From Microstegium vimineum (taxonomy: Eukaryota; Streptophyta; Magnoliopsida; Poales; Poaceae), in the NCBI GenBank assembly GCA_022036555.1, contig CM039123.1, forward strand, positions 17,334,326-17,398,325: a stretch of DNA of 64,000 nt, written 5' to 3'. Both the position numbers and the translations under genes were made by a program. The notes under the pieces are model-generated. The model searched no databases and was not told the DNA's origin. It saw nothing but the letters and a program-made list of their open reading frames with translations. Of this stretch, positions 21,440 through 33,244 are shown piece after piece (the stretch's first letter is position 1; each line of letters starts with the position of its first letter).

Positions 21440-22330
21440 ACGATGCTTTCAATTCTTCCCTGCACCACTGACTCAAGGAGCTCACAATTGCGCATGGAGT
21501 GTTTGGCGTTTTTGTGTATGGGGCACGAGCCGTCGAGGATCTTCTCGTAGCTAGCGTCGTAGTTCTTCTTCGGTCGGGCGTTCGTGTTGGCAACGTAGCG
21601 GTTGTCGCACCTATAATTGTACCTCTGCGGGTAGCGCTCAGAGTTACTCGATTGGTAGTCCCAATGGTCGCCGGTCCTTCCTTCGCTGCGGTAATCTGGT
21701 CGGCGGTCGCTGTCCCTTGTACGTTCCGGGGATCGAGAGTAGCGCCACCTGTTCTCCCTGCTGCGGGTGGCATCGTCTTGATTGGCGTAAGGATTCGTGA
21801 TCGTCATGAATTCTTCTATGGTTGTTATACTCTTCTGCGCCAGCTTGTTCCGGAGATCGTCCGTCCGCAAGCCGTTGGAGAAGATGGTGATGGCCTCTGG
21901 GTCCGTCTGGCGTTGGACGATTGCAGCCTGGTTGTTGAGCCCATGAGGCATCGTCGAAGGAGGGCGAGCGCCCCTGGTCGTCACAACCGCCACTTTTTCT
22001 AGGGTCCGGCAGCGGCGTGGTCGGCGGCCGTGATGACCGGAGAGTCGGCGTCGTGCCTCCTGCACGAGGTCGACGCAGTCGTTGATAGCGGCATTGGAAC
22101 GATCGATGGCATCGACTAGATCGTTGATGCTGATCCCTCACGAGTGGCATTCTGGCGTGGCGGGATGACGTGCGGCCGGTGGCACGCCCGACCCGTATGA
22201 TGTGGATCCGATGGTCCAGGACATAGATCCGATCTGGAGCATAGTGTCGGTTGCCGGGAGGACCATCGAATCTGGGAAGGTGACCGCTTGACGAGCCATG
22301 AAGTCGATGCACACACCCCTACCTCGCGTG
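21440..22330 (-). pseudogene. Tat-3 gag, partial
   Basis: Readable parts include AITIFSNGLRTDDLRNKLAQK, an Arg/Ser/Asp-rich linker and a CCHC-like finger CPIHKNAKHSMRNC near the left breakpoint. The N-terminal part is in another frame. It overlaps long antisense frames of Tat-2 that are not genes. Confidence 0.6.
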
Positions 22331-22335
22331 CCAAC

Positions 22336-22816
22336 TGTCAACGAAATATGCGTCATAGTCTACCTAGGGGGTACCCTACGGTAGTAGATTGTAGGCGAGG
22401 TGTGGCGACGGTGATCAAGCGTAACATAGAGAGCGTAGACACGATGATTTAGACAGGTTCGGGCCGACAAATCACCGTAATACTCTATGTCCTGTGTTTT
22501 GGTGGCTGGATTGATGTGAGTATTAGGTTACGAGATCTGTAGATGATCTGAGGGAGCGATTTTGGAGGAGGTCCCTGCTCACTTTATATAGCCGGGGAGC
22601 AGGGTTACAATTTCCATATCCTAACATATTACGATCGATCCCCTAAGGCAAGGGATCCGAGTCTATCTACCAGGATCTTCCTTGGTGAGCAAGGCTTCTT
22701 CGAAGTCCTTGGCGAGCAAGATGGCTGGTCGCGTGCCGCAAGACCTCGCGGGTTGGGCCGTCTCCTGGCCGGCAGCCCATAAGGTCCCTGGGATATGCCG
22801 AGGTAATATCCCAACA
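22336..22816 (-). repeat. Tat-3 5' LTR
   Basis: TG...CA ends with the primer site directly downstream. A TATATAG-like box (CACTTTATATAGCC on plus) lies near 22580-22595. Confidence 0.72.
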
Positions 22817-24568
22817 GCCGGCCTCGTCTTCGTCTCCCCGCTCGGAGTACGGCTCAAGTATATGATCAAAATATTCTTCCCAGCGTCCAACAACGTCGCA
22901 GAGTACGAGGCCCTGGTGAATGGCTTGCGCATAGCCACAAAGCTAGGCGTAAAGAGGCTCGATGCACGAGGAGACTCCCAACTCGTCGTCGAACAGGTCA
23001 TGAAGGAGTCAAGCTGCCACGACCCCAAGATGACGGCGTACTGCCAGGCGGTCCGCTGCCTGGAAGAGAAGTTTGATGGCCTGGAACTTAACCACATTGC
23101 CAGAAAGTACAACGAGGTGGCGGACGAGCTCGCGAAGCTGGCTTTCGGCAGGGAGGCGGTTCCGCCCGGAGTCTTCGCTAGCGACCTGCATAAACCCTCC
23201 ATCACCTGGCGCATGGAGCCCGTGACGGAGGCTACGGAGACACCCCCAACGCAGGTCATGGACGTCGAAGAGGTACGAAGCTACGTGGACGACGCGCCGA
23301 CTGGTGACGACGATCCCCTCCCCGACTGGAGGGTTCCCATCCTGGACTGGTTAGTCCGGGAGCAGCTCCCAGCCGTCAGAAACAATGCACGCCGCATCGC
23401 ACGATGCGCCAAGTACTTCATCATTATCGACCAAGAGCTCTACAGGCGCAACCCTACAGGGATCCTGCAATGTTGTATCCCCACTAATCAGGGTCTGAGC
23501 CTGCTGGAGGACATAGACGCAAGGGACTGCAGGCACCACGCAACCCCCCGCACGATCGTCGGAAAGGCTTTCCTCCAAGGTTTCTACTGGCCAATGGTCG
23601 TAGCAAACACCATGGAGGTGGTGCGCGCCTACGAAGGGTGCCAGTTCTATGCCAAGAAGACTCACCTGCCTGCGCAAGCACTACATACCATCCCCCTCAC
23701 GTGGCCTTTTGCGGTTTGGGGTTTGGATTTAGTGGGGCCCCTACACAGGGCGCCCGGGGGCTTCGACCACTTGCTCGTCACCATCGACAAGTTCTCAAAG
23801 TGGATCGAGGCGTGTCCCCTTGCCCAGATCAAATCAGAGTAGGCAGTCCTATTCTTCATGGACATAATACATCGGTTCGGAGTACCCAACACGATCATCA
23901 CCGACAACGGCACCCAGTTCACTGGGAAAAAATTCCTGGACTTTTGTGACAGGAACCAAATCCATGTAGACTGGGCGGTTGTCGCACACCCCCAAACGAA
24001 CGGGCAGGTCGAGCGTGCTAACGGGATGATCTTGCACGGGCTAAAGCCGAGGATCTTCAACCGGCTCAAAACGTTCGAAGGCCGTTGGGTCGCGGAGCTA
24101 CCAACCGTCCTCTGGAGCCTTAGGACGTCTCAAAGCAGAGCCATCGGCTGTTCCCCTTTCTTCATGTTGTACGAGGCGGAGGCCATGCTCCCAACTGACC
24201 TAGAGTACGGCTTGCCACGGGTGAAGGCCTATGACGAAGAAGGCAACCAAGCGAACATGGAAAACGCCATGGATCAGCTAGACGAGGCAAGGGACATCGC
24301 CCTCCTACACTCGGCAAAGTACCAGCAGGCCCTGAGAAGGTATCATGACTGTCGCGTCCGGAAGTGCGAGTTTAACGTCGACGACCTGGTGCTTCGGCTC
24401 AAGCAGAGCAACAAAGACAAGCACAAGCTCATGCCGCCGTGGGAAGGGCCATACGTCGTGGCGGAAGTTCTCCGCCCTGGGAGCTACAAGATTGCCACCA
24501 TAGGACTAGACAACCAAGTCTTCTCCAACGCCTAGAATATCGAAAAGCTACGTCGCTTCTATCCCTAA
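22817..24568 (+). pseudogene. Tat-2 pol remainder: second RNase H and integrase
   Basis: Opens inside the second RNase H (AGLVFVSPLG, NNVAEYEALVNGLRIA, DSQLVVEQV). The integrase core follows, with VWGLDLVGPLH, TDNGTQF and TNGQVERANG for the D, D, E triad, then a C-terminal part ending NIEKLRRFYP. The zinc finger is degenerate. In-frame TAG at 23840-23842 (CAG parent likely) and at 24533-24535. Confidence 0.82.
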
Positions 24569-25171
24569 TTACTTCCCTCGAATTATACGTATATGCATGT
24601 ATCTTTCCGTTAAAGAATCAGTTATGTGCAACGCAAGCAACACGTAGCACGAACGCTGAGCAAGACGTGCTCCCAACTCACGGGTCCATGTCTCGCTCGG
24701 GGGCTGTGAAAGGGGGTTACACCTCCCGGTTTTTTCTCGAAGAAATCCTGCCTCACTCAGGCCTCCTCTTAGGGAGTCAATACTCCCGCACCGGCACCAT
24801 TCCAACTCGTACACTCTCTCAACATTCGCAAAAAAGATTTTTGTTATTCGCAGGGACATCAGAGATCACGCAGTCGGCGGAAGTCACCCAGGACCAGGGG
24901 CACTCACCCTCGAGCGTAGGCGTGGCTCAGGCAGACCTCCGACCCAGCTCGCCTGATATACATGGAGATCGGACGGACGCCCATGCACCACCGCCGACGG
25001 GGACGGCCTATGGGCCTAGGTAAGACAAAGGGATAAGGGCTATAGATGCCCCGACGGTCCACTACGGTCCAGAGATATGGAGGCCGACCCAACGGGGTTC
25101 GAAACGGCCGACTCAGGACAACAGAGCGAGGGGCGAATAGGAAATGGACACACTAGCGGTCATCAGCCTGG
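24569..25171 (+). other. Tat-2 3' non-coding part, left piece
   Basis: GC-rich and without a coding frame on plus. Continues at 46200 once Athila-A is removed. Confidence 0.5.
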
Positions 25172-26949
25172 TGTTGACAGTTCTTAGCGTCGCACCACAA
25201 ATAGAGATAAATCCCTATCCTCGGTATGGCGCCAGAAATGCTTATGGGTATTTCTTATGACTATTGGATAAATTCGCAAGCGCACAGATTATACCACTGT
25301 AGCACTTCACCTAGGAGTATTCCAAGGTATCGTAATTTATTTTATCCCAAGGGAAAGCTGAGCTAGAAATGATAATTAGAGAGAGATCCTAGAGAGTACC
25401 TCAACTTAGTATCGACTAGTATAGAGGGTAAATGATAAATGTGATAGGAAGGGGATTGATGAATGAAAGAGCCTAGGTAAATGATACTTAGAACGGACTA
25501 GACAGATTAGCTAGGTGGGAGGACAACGAGAGAGTACAAGGGACTCCTAAGCAATTCACTCTACTTTAATATACTTAGCTAATTAACTAGACTAAACACT
25601 ATAGTTTGCCTCCTCAATACAAGTATGCTAGGCGAGGGGATAGATTAGTAGGAGGACAAAAATCCTACCGAACCGCGCCCTCCTGTTGTCTTGAAGCCCT
25701 ACCATTTAATAACTTATCTGACACGCGTGGTGGAATACTAAGGCTAGATAGAGTTGTCACCTTCTACTAGCATCCACGAACAATCCACGCAATAAGCGGT
25801 AATCAAGGATAAGCTAATATATAAGCACCACGCTTACACACAACTTATTACTTTGACTACGATCAATAATCAAAGCACCCTATGACAGGCAATGATCGCA
25901 TAAAGGAAAGGTCACAAGGATCACAAACTATAAATGTAAAGGCTATTAAAGAGCAAAAGCATATAACAATACTATATCTAGTATAGTAATGCTCAAAGTA
26001 AATACTAAGTAAAGTAAAGGGAAAGGATAATATATTGATAAAGATAAAGTCTTACAAAGAAGAAAAGATACAAGAGCTATACTAGACTTCCCAGAAGACA
26101 ACTTCGGAAATCCCGAGCAAGCTCGACTCAACTCTAACTCCCACTCTAGACTAACTACTAGAACAATTCTAAGGAATGGAGCTTGTAGGCTTCTTCACCA
26201 TATGTAGAGAGAGGGGGTATGTCCCTCTATTTATAGTACAGGAGTGGAGTAGGGGCTACTCCATCGCCATGTCAGCGATCCAGGGCCTCCCATCCTCCAC
26301 CATTGGATCAAACCACCTTTGCAACCGACATTGGATGAATGGTGGTGATCCAACATGTGGGGAAGCAGTATGGCGGTTGGGAGGAGCCAACCGACCTAGG
26401 GGGGTGGTCGGCCAACCCCCCTATGGCCAGTGGCCCCCTGTACCCTCCAGGGTGTGGCCCCACTGGTCAGGGACTGCTTGAAGGCCAGGTGGGCCCTTTG
26501 GATGGTCGGCCGACCCCCCTGGGGATCACTGGCCCACCTCCTGCTCCCTAGTGCTGGTCCCACCTGTCATTGAGGTTATTTGCTAGTTCTGAGGTAGTTG
26601 TCACGTTTATCTTCTTGGTGTGGGCCCATGGATCCTTGTGCTTTTCTTGTGAGCCGTTGAGAGAAAGCAAAGAGTGATCCAATGGATGGATTTCACTCTA
26701 GAGTGCCTCTCTTGGATCATGGCCGAGGGGGAGAGCCAGGTGGGCCCATAGGGTGGTCGGTCGACCCCCTATGTGGGTCCCACTGGCTTTCACTTGCTTC
26801 ATTTCTTCATCCCTGCACTCAAACACTCATGTACATGTGGAACTAGTTATTTGATAAACTATGTTCATGATGTGTTTGTTTTATCCCTGATCCAGAGGTT
26901 GGTCGCACAATTTTAAGTATAGAAAAGTTAATCATAACTTGTGCCAACA
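25172..26949 (-). repeat. Athila-A 3' LTR
   Basis: Contains TATAAATA on minus at 26228-26235. U3 (26236-26949) carries three versions of the GGTGGTCGGCCGACC palindrome at 26401-26421, 26500-26520 and 26751-26770. Confidence 0.88.
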
Positions 26950-26966
26950 AGATCCCCCAAGCTTAA
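26950..26966 (-). other. Athila-A polypurine tract
   Basis: The minus strand reads AAGCTTGGGGGATCT directly before the 3' LTR. Confidence 0.6.
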
Positions 26967-28377
26967 CATTTTCTCATCCCGAGCAAACAATCAAACTTAG
27001 CTCGATGGATCATGAGTTGCTACTATGCTTCATATTTAAGAGTACTAGATTTACAACAATATACTTCTCTTTTGAATGAAAAATTAGCAATAAAGACTCA
27101 CCCATATTACCTTAGTCCTTCATGGGGCTTATAGCTTTATCCTTTGTCTTGAGAGGTTGAGAGATAGAACAACTTGATTGGAGCACTAGTTTTCTCATTC
27201 TTTCACAAGTTTCATATCGGAGGTTTTCAAGATTTTGTAAAAGAGAAATTTGGTGTTCCTCAAATAGCATTCTCGAGTCGCTCATATGGTGTATGATTCC
27301 TTACCAAGGCACATATCAAAGTTTTCCTTCTTTCTTCCTACTTCTAAAGCTTATGTGGAGCTGTAGGTAGGGATCAAAGATGTAGCAAACTTACCTTGCA
27401 TATATTGTAAAGTCAAATCCCAGATCCAAGGAGAGAAGTGTCATACTCTTAGATCAAGATGTGCAAGTGTGTGGAAACATGATAAGTGATCAATACTCCT
27501 TTAAATTATCTCTCTTTCCTAACTTATGAAGTTGAGACATAGCTATCTTTATTTATTTATTTTTTTATTATATATATATATGTGAGCTTTGATGTGCTCA
27601 ACAAATCTAAAACTTGGGACTTTAGAATTCCCTTGAATTTTTTTCATAATTTTGCATAGTCTATGTCTCATTTGCTAGCAACAAACTAGAGATAGATTTT
27701 CTACTATAGCATGGAGTATGAACTATGTGGAAATGTAAGGCATGTTTTTGCGTACTTCTAGTGTAGAAGCAGCATGTATATGTGGCGTGTACATGATCTT
27801 GATCTTGGGAGCATGATAAGTCTCTCAACAAGGGTCACAAGACTTGACCAAACTCAACACAAAGTAAGCAGCTTATGTAGAAAGCTTATATCATGAAAGA
27901 TCATATATGGCTTTGGTAGGACTTATCACTATTGAGGAACAACAAAGTGTTTTATCATTTTAAGAAATAAAACTTTGATAGTCATTCTTGCTTAGAATAA
28001 AATCGTAGCAGCTCTTATCTTGTCATATCATGTCTCACAACAACTTAGACTTAGTTACAGCATTTGCAACCCACAAAAGTTTGACGTTCATGATGAGTTC
28101 TTTTTAAGCCAAGTAATCCATACTTAGAGAAATATCAAGTTGTAAACTAAGTACTAGAGAGACATTTAGCAGAGCAACTATTCATCATTTCCATAGGAGA
28201 TATAAATTTTTCATAAAGTATGTGAGAGTGGAGTAGAGAAAGCCTTTTTATTATTTTCATCATATGCAGATTTTTTAGATGCAAAGCAAAGATAAGCAGG
28301 AAATACGTAAATATAAATGCTGAAATTAAAAACTTACCTTAGTGGGGGAGGGAACCTCCCCCAAGCTTGTTCTTTGC
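26967..28377 (-). other. Athila-A 3' spacer
   Basis: About 1.4 kb of AT-rich sequence between ORF1 and the polypurine tract. It has a TA microsatellite near 27565-27583. No gene is seen. Confidence 0.55.
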
Positions 28378-28879
28378 TCAGTGGTGCGACGGTTGTGGAT
28401 GGAATTTCCGCCACATGTGCCGATGTTGTTCTGCTTGCATAGCTTGGATATCTTTGGCAGTTTGCTGGACGATGCATGTTGTCTCATCGTCCTCAACACG
28501 CAGCTCGGCAAAGGTATTGATGAGATGATCGAACTGTTGCCGCAATTCACGATGCTCCCTTTCTCGTGTGGACGAGAAGGATGCTCGTGCTCTTTGCGGA
28601 CGTGAAGATCGAGGAGGCATGCCGCTTGAAGTGTGCATGGGATCAGAAGATGTATTGTCTTCCTCCTCATCCATACTTTCTCGGGAGGAACCACCTTGCT
28701 CAAGATAAACAAAGTATAGCCCCTCCTGAGTTCTCCTATCTGCACCTGCAAAACCTCTTTGTCCAATGCCTTGATCTAGATTAAGGGTTAGCTTACGAGT
28801 CCTATACAATTGAAGTTGCCTATTTGGAAGAGGCACCTCAATTGTATGGCCACCGTAGATCATTTTAAGATTACTATTG
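28378..28879 (-). pseudogene. Athila-A ORF1, C-terminal part, cut off by Sire-1
   Basis: Continues the 40235-41152 gene across the 5-bp target site: GHTIEVPLPNRQLQLYRTRK near 28850-28790, a Ser/Arg-rich hinge, then a helical stretch (REHRELRQQFDHLINTFAEL, VQQTAKDIQAMQAEQHRHM) to the stop at 28378. Apparent residues before 28879 in this frame are Sire-1 LTR and not part of the gene. Confidence 0.65.
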
Positions 28880-30102
28880 TGTAAGGACCTGATTAGCCTA
28901 GAGGGGGGGGGTGAATAGGCCTGTTTAAAAACAAACTTGACACTTGCTGTCAGCACAGGGCCGGCACTGCCGGGGTGGCCGACACTGCTGGTCTCTGGGG
29001 CAGCAGTGCTGGTCACCTGAACAGAATTGAACACAATTCAAAATGTAAAACTAGAATGGAAATTGTGGCTGAATCAAAACCTTCCTAGAGGTGTAGGAAA
29101 CCTCTAGCACCACCTGAAAGTGGTAGCAACACACCTACGGAGTAGATCGGGTCCAAATCCTAGAAATCACCTTGTACACAAGATATATGAAAGTAAAGTA
29201 ACAAGCACACGATGACACAAGATTTGACCCGTGGTTCAGCTCGCCACTTTGGCTTGCCTACGTCCACGTTGTTGAGGTGCGCCACACAAGTCTCAAGCTC
29301 GCCACAAAGGCTTGCTCTTTCCTCGGTCTCAAGTCAAGGGAATGAACCCTTGATATGAGGGACAATGCATTAGCAAATTGGTGGGGTTACAAACCTCCCT
29401 TGGCTGCCACACAAGTTGGCAAGCTCAAGGGCGACGCCTAGCCGGCTAGGAGCAAAGCTCCAAGAGTAACAAACTCAAACCGCCGGCCACCACGCGAGCC
29501 AAATGCTTGTAGGAGTTGAAGATCCGAGGGAGAAGCTTCTTCTCAAGCTTGGAGGCTCAATCTCTCAAAGGTTGATTGGAAATCAATGGGGGAGAGTGGT
29601 TGAGCACCAATGGGGAATGGAGAGCAAGAAGAGAGCTCCTCTTTTTATTTTCTGCGAAGTGTGAGAGTGAGAATGGTAGAACTAGCCGTTCGGGGGAGTG
29701 AGGAGGTGTTTAAATACCCCTCACAGCCAACAGGCTGAACAAGTGGCGGCACTGCCGGCCTAGTCAGAACAGCAAGGTATAGATCTTCAAGTAGCTGGCT
29801 GATTTGCCCACTATGTATGTGGAGGTGTGATGTATTTGGATAGATATTGCATTTGGTTCACTTGTTGGCATCCGTGTTGAATCCCTCTTAATAGTACGAC
29901 ATACCTAACTCAATTTCAAAGTATAAAAGAATTTGAACTCCTTTGAGCTCGTTGCCATGCACTTTTGTAATTGGAGGGGTCCGCCAACCTTTTCATCAAC
30001 CTCCTTAAGTTTAACCTGCTTGTCATACTTGTAAAATCCCATTATTTCTCTAATTGCGTTGTCATGTCACCAAAACCCACTTAAGGCTTGATTGCACTTT
30101 CA
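28880..30102 (-). repeat. Sire-1 3' LTR
   Basis: Begins TGTAAGGACCTG and ends GCACTTTCA on plus. A TATTTAAA box is read on minus near 29709-29717. Contains two CACTGCC-type motifs near 28965-28983 and one near 29748. Confidence 0.9.
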
Positions 30103-30770
30103 ATCTCCCCCTTTTTGGTGATTGATGACAACACACTTAGAGATTACAAAAGTGAAGTATAATCTGAGATAATGCAAGTCATGGGTGTAGGAGCTCCCCC
30201 TAAATGTGTGAATGGGAATTTGAATTTCCAAATTTGGCATGAAAAGCCAAAATTCACACATTGGAGTGAAATAGGGCTCCCCCTACATCCATGGCTGTTG
30301 TGGGGTGCTAAAAAAGTGTCACAAGAATATACGTGATGCATATGAACCTGTCTCAACACAAATCAGAGTGCTTGCTGTCAGAGCAGCCCGGCACTACCGG
30401 CCTAGAGGCCAGCACTGTCGGCCTTGCTGCTGGCAGCAAGCCTGCGGAAGCACAAGCACAGCTACACAGCGCACTATAAATAAAATTGAAAGTAAACTAA
30501 GACAAGAATGATATATATATATATAAGAGAGTATATGTCCACAAATAACACAAACGAGTACTTAAGTGACAATATTACAATAAAATAGATTTGAATGTTG
30601 CTCTCTCATCTCACAAACTAAGAACTGAAAAACTAAGATAACTAGCAGCAGCTGCTCCTCCATGACCGTCGAAGATGTTGTACCCCCTTCACCCCCTTCA
30701 CTTAGTAATTCTCCCCCTTTGACAACAAGTCACCAAAAAGAGAGAAGAACAAAGCAAAAAGAGATACAAA
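30103..30770 (-). other. Sire-1 3' non-coding part with repeated polypurine tracts
   Basis: AAAAAGGGGGAGAT (minus) lies directly before the 3' LTR at 30103-30117. Further AGGGGGAG tracts are near 30190, 30270 and 30705. Multiple tracts are a known Sirevirus feature. CACTACC/CACTGTC motifs lie at 30392 and 30413 (21 bp apart). A TA microsatellite is at about 30509-30524. Confidence 0.6.
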
Positions 30771-32312
30771 CTAGTCGCTGTCCTCCTCCATATGGTCCTC
30801 ATCATCATCATCTTCATGATCATCATCTGGAGGTGAAGAGAAGTGAATACCAGGAGCTGAACCACGCTTGCTCAACCTCCTACTCTGGGGCTGCTGAGTC
30901 TCCTCCTCGTCCTCATCATCCTCATCATCTGAATCACCACCATCATATGTGGACTCCTTACTGAGCTCTAGTGGAGGTGTAGGTGGAGGAATCTGCCTGA
31001 GGCCCTACTCCTGTCTGAGCTGTCTGATCTCTAGTCTAGTCTGGTAAGCATGGTTGTTGGCATAACAGATGCCACTGAAGATCTTCTTCAAAATCCTTCC
31101 AAGCTTACCCTTCTTCCTGCCTCTGGTAGCTGCTCTGGAGGACTCAAGAAGGTCAGGAGCTGCTGCCCTGGTCCTGGTACTGCCCCTGGGAGGTGTCTGA
31201 ATCTCCTCCTGAACTGTGGAAGGGACAACCTTCTCTGCTCTGAAGGGCTCATGTGTTGTGTCCTTGTAGAAGATTTTCCCTGTCACCATCTCAATTATGA
31301 ACATCAGGTAGGGAGCATAAGGAAGCCCCTTCCTAGCATCATCAGTAGCAAGGAAAATCTCATCCCAAAGAAAGAGAGACACTGAAAAGGGTGGAGCTCC
31401 ACCTCTCATCCTCCTAAGTACATTCTTCGAAAAAGCATAGAGGTTTGAGGCGGATCCCACCTTGGGATAGAGAGTGGTCCTAAAGAGGTTGTTCATAATG
31501 TAATATTTGCTCCTTAATCCCTTCACAAGACCATCTGCATACTGAGGCTCAATGTACAGCTAAGAAATCTTCTCATTTGATAGACCTCTCTCATCATGAA
31601 TGTTAGAGCTGGCTCTGTCATCTTCTCCAAATCCAAGGAGACGGGCAAAAGTCACATTGTCCAATCTGTAGTGCATGCCCTCTGTCATCCAGTGCATTAC
31701 CATATTCTTCTTGTCTAGATAGTAGGTGGAGTAGAACTGATAGATGATCTTTGAGTTCCACCCATTCTGGAATCCCATCCAGTGATACATGCCAAGCTCC
31801 CTGCACTGATCAATGACCCTTTCAAATACAGGATCTCTCTTGTTCTCCAAGTGCTCCCAATCAACATACTTTATCTTGATGATTTTGGGACTGGCAGCAT
31901 GAAACAGGACCGTGGAGTAGTAGTCAGAGTGGAACACATTCCAAAATCTGTAGTCAACACCCATGTCTTTTGGCACATCATAGGGATAGATGGCCCTCTG
32001 CTTCTGTACAGTCCTCCACTGATTCTGATAATCCACCCTTTGTCTGGGCCGGGTGTCCTGAGGCTCTCTAGGAACAATCTTCTCATCAATCTCAGCGAGG
32101 TGGTAAGCATTGAACAACCCAAGATCTGGAGGTGTCCAGGGACACACATCATCACTGATTTTTCTTCCTGCCATCTGTAGCTCACTCTCCCTCCTTATCC
32201 TTTCCCTAGGATTCAATCCATCATCAGCACCATCTCCGCCTCCTCTTCGAACACGGGCCTTTGTCCTTGGCCCCTTTCCTCTAGAACCAGCACTCGATCC
32301 ACCGACGTCCAT
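30771..32312 (-). pseudogene. Sire-1 extra ORF in the env position
   Basis: A 514-codon frame from ATG 32312 to TAG 30771, broken only by in-frame TAG at 31560-31562 and 31005-31007; both fit CAG. The head is Gly/Arg-rich (GGSSAGSRGKGPRTKARVRRGG). The middle has DYRFWNVFHSDYYSTVLF, YHWMGFQNGWNSKIIYQFYS and MHYRLDNVTFARLLGF, which recall ATHILA ORF-1/plant retroelement proteins. A basic patch (RGRKKGKLGRILKKI) and a very acidic tail (DDEDDEDEEE, DDDHEDDDDEDHMEE) follow. I see no signal peptide or clear membrane segment, so an envelope role is not shown. Confidence 0.65.
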
Positions 32313-33244
32313 CTATGCATTTAAAATAGAGAAGGTTAAGTTGCTGCACTTAGAATAGTAGCTAGAACTCTAGTGGAGAGATTAAGTCAAAATCTAGAGT
32401 CAATGGTTGATTAGAGGAGCATATGCATTGGTGCTGCTGCCCAGAGGCCGACACTGCCGGCCTGGAGGCCAGCACTGCCGGTCTGGAGGCCAGCACTGCC
32501 GGCCTAGTGCAGGCAACCCCAATACAAGCCTTTCTAATTCGCCATGGAATCTAAGTTTTGACCAAATCTAACTACTAGAGATACATCACCATACATAATG
32601 CAACTACTAACAACCTAAATCTCATCTCAGAAACCATACATTGCATAGATCGACCCAAGTTAGGGTTTCAAGTTATTACCTTTGAAATAGAGGGAAGGAG
32701 ACGAAGAAGGTCGGACTTGAATGGAGCTTGACGCAGGGAGGAAGATCCTCCACACCTCCTCCAATGGCAACACCTCCAAAGGGGCAGCACTGTCGGGGAA
32801 GAAGAGAGGGACCTCCGGGCTCCCTAGGTCTCCTTAGGGTTGAGAGAAGAGAGGAGAGGTGTTTCTGTTGAAGGGATATGAGTTGGGATGAAGTCCCCTC
32901 GGGCTAGGGTTGGAAAGATAAAGCAAAACCCAAGGGCTAGGACTTGGGCCCGACAGGCTCAGTTCCTTTAAGTCCCAGCACTGCCGGACCCCCTGGCACT
33001 GCTGGCCTAGGAGGTCGGCAGTGCTGGTCTGGCTAGGCAGTGAGGCACTATGCCACCTTCATACTATATATTTATGCACTTGTGGACACATACCCCTTGC
33101 CATGTGCTGGTCAGTAAGCAAATCAACAACCATACTATGACCAACACATTCAAGTTTCTTTCAAAATGGGTTTTGAAACACATAATTGAAATTTTCAAAG
33201 TTTTGCCTAAGTCGCTAGGTGGACAAACAAATGTGTGTTATAGA
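32313..33244 (-). other. Spacer between Sire-1 pol and extra ORF
   Basis: No coding frame. It contains a dense group of CACTGCC motifs at 32452, 32473, 32494 (21-bp steps), 32792, 32979, 32997 and an inverted one near 33015. Confidence 0.6.

Larger units (their letters stand above)
21440..22816 (-). mobile_element. Tat-3: 5' fragment (LTR, primer site, part of gag) of another Tat-type element inside Tat-2 pol
   Basis: On the minus strand: a 481-bp LTR (22816-22336, TGTTGGGATATTACC...TTCGTTGACA), primer site TTGGCACGCGAGGTAGGGG (about 22335-22317), then gag to about 21440. No 3' half is present. Tat-2 sequence resumes at 22817 with the second RNase H. The junction implies insertion followed by deletion of both the Tat-3 3' part and Tat-2 RT. 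Confidence 0.75.

Noticed and set aside
20613..21773. 386-codon minus-strand frame across Tat-2 gag-protease and Tat-3
   Set aside because: It is antisense to two unrelated element parts and spans their junction; open only because the DNA is GC-rich. The true Tat-3 gag frame is a different one at its right end.
22682..22816. Possible N-terminal residues of Tat-2 pol in the frame starting at 22682
   Set aside because: This part is Tat-3 LTR, whose TGTTGGGATATT start abuts the RNase H at 22817; the reading through it is chance.
26176..26551. Plus-strand frames in the Athila-A LTR
   Set aside because: They lie in U3/R of an LTR, differ between the two LTR copies and have no domain.
28880..29034. 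Extension of the 28378 frame to 29034 as a longer protein
   Set aside because: Residues beyond 28879 are coded by the Sire-1 LTR; the true ORF1 continuation is at 40235.
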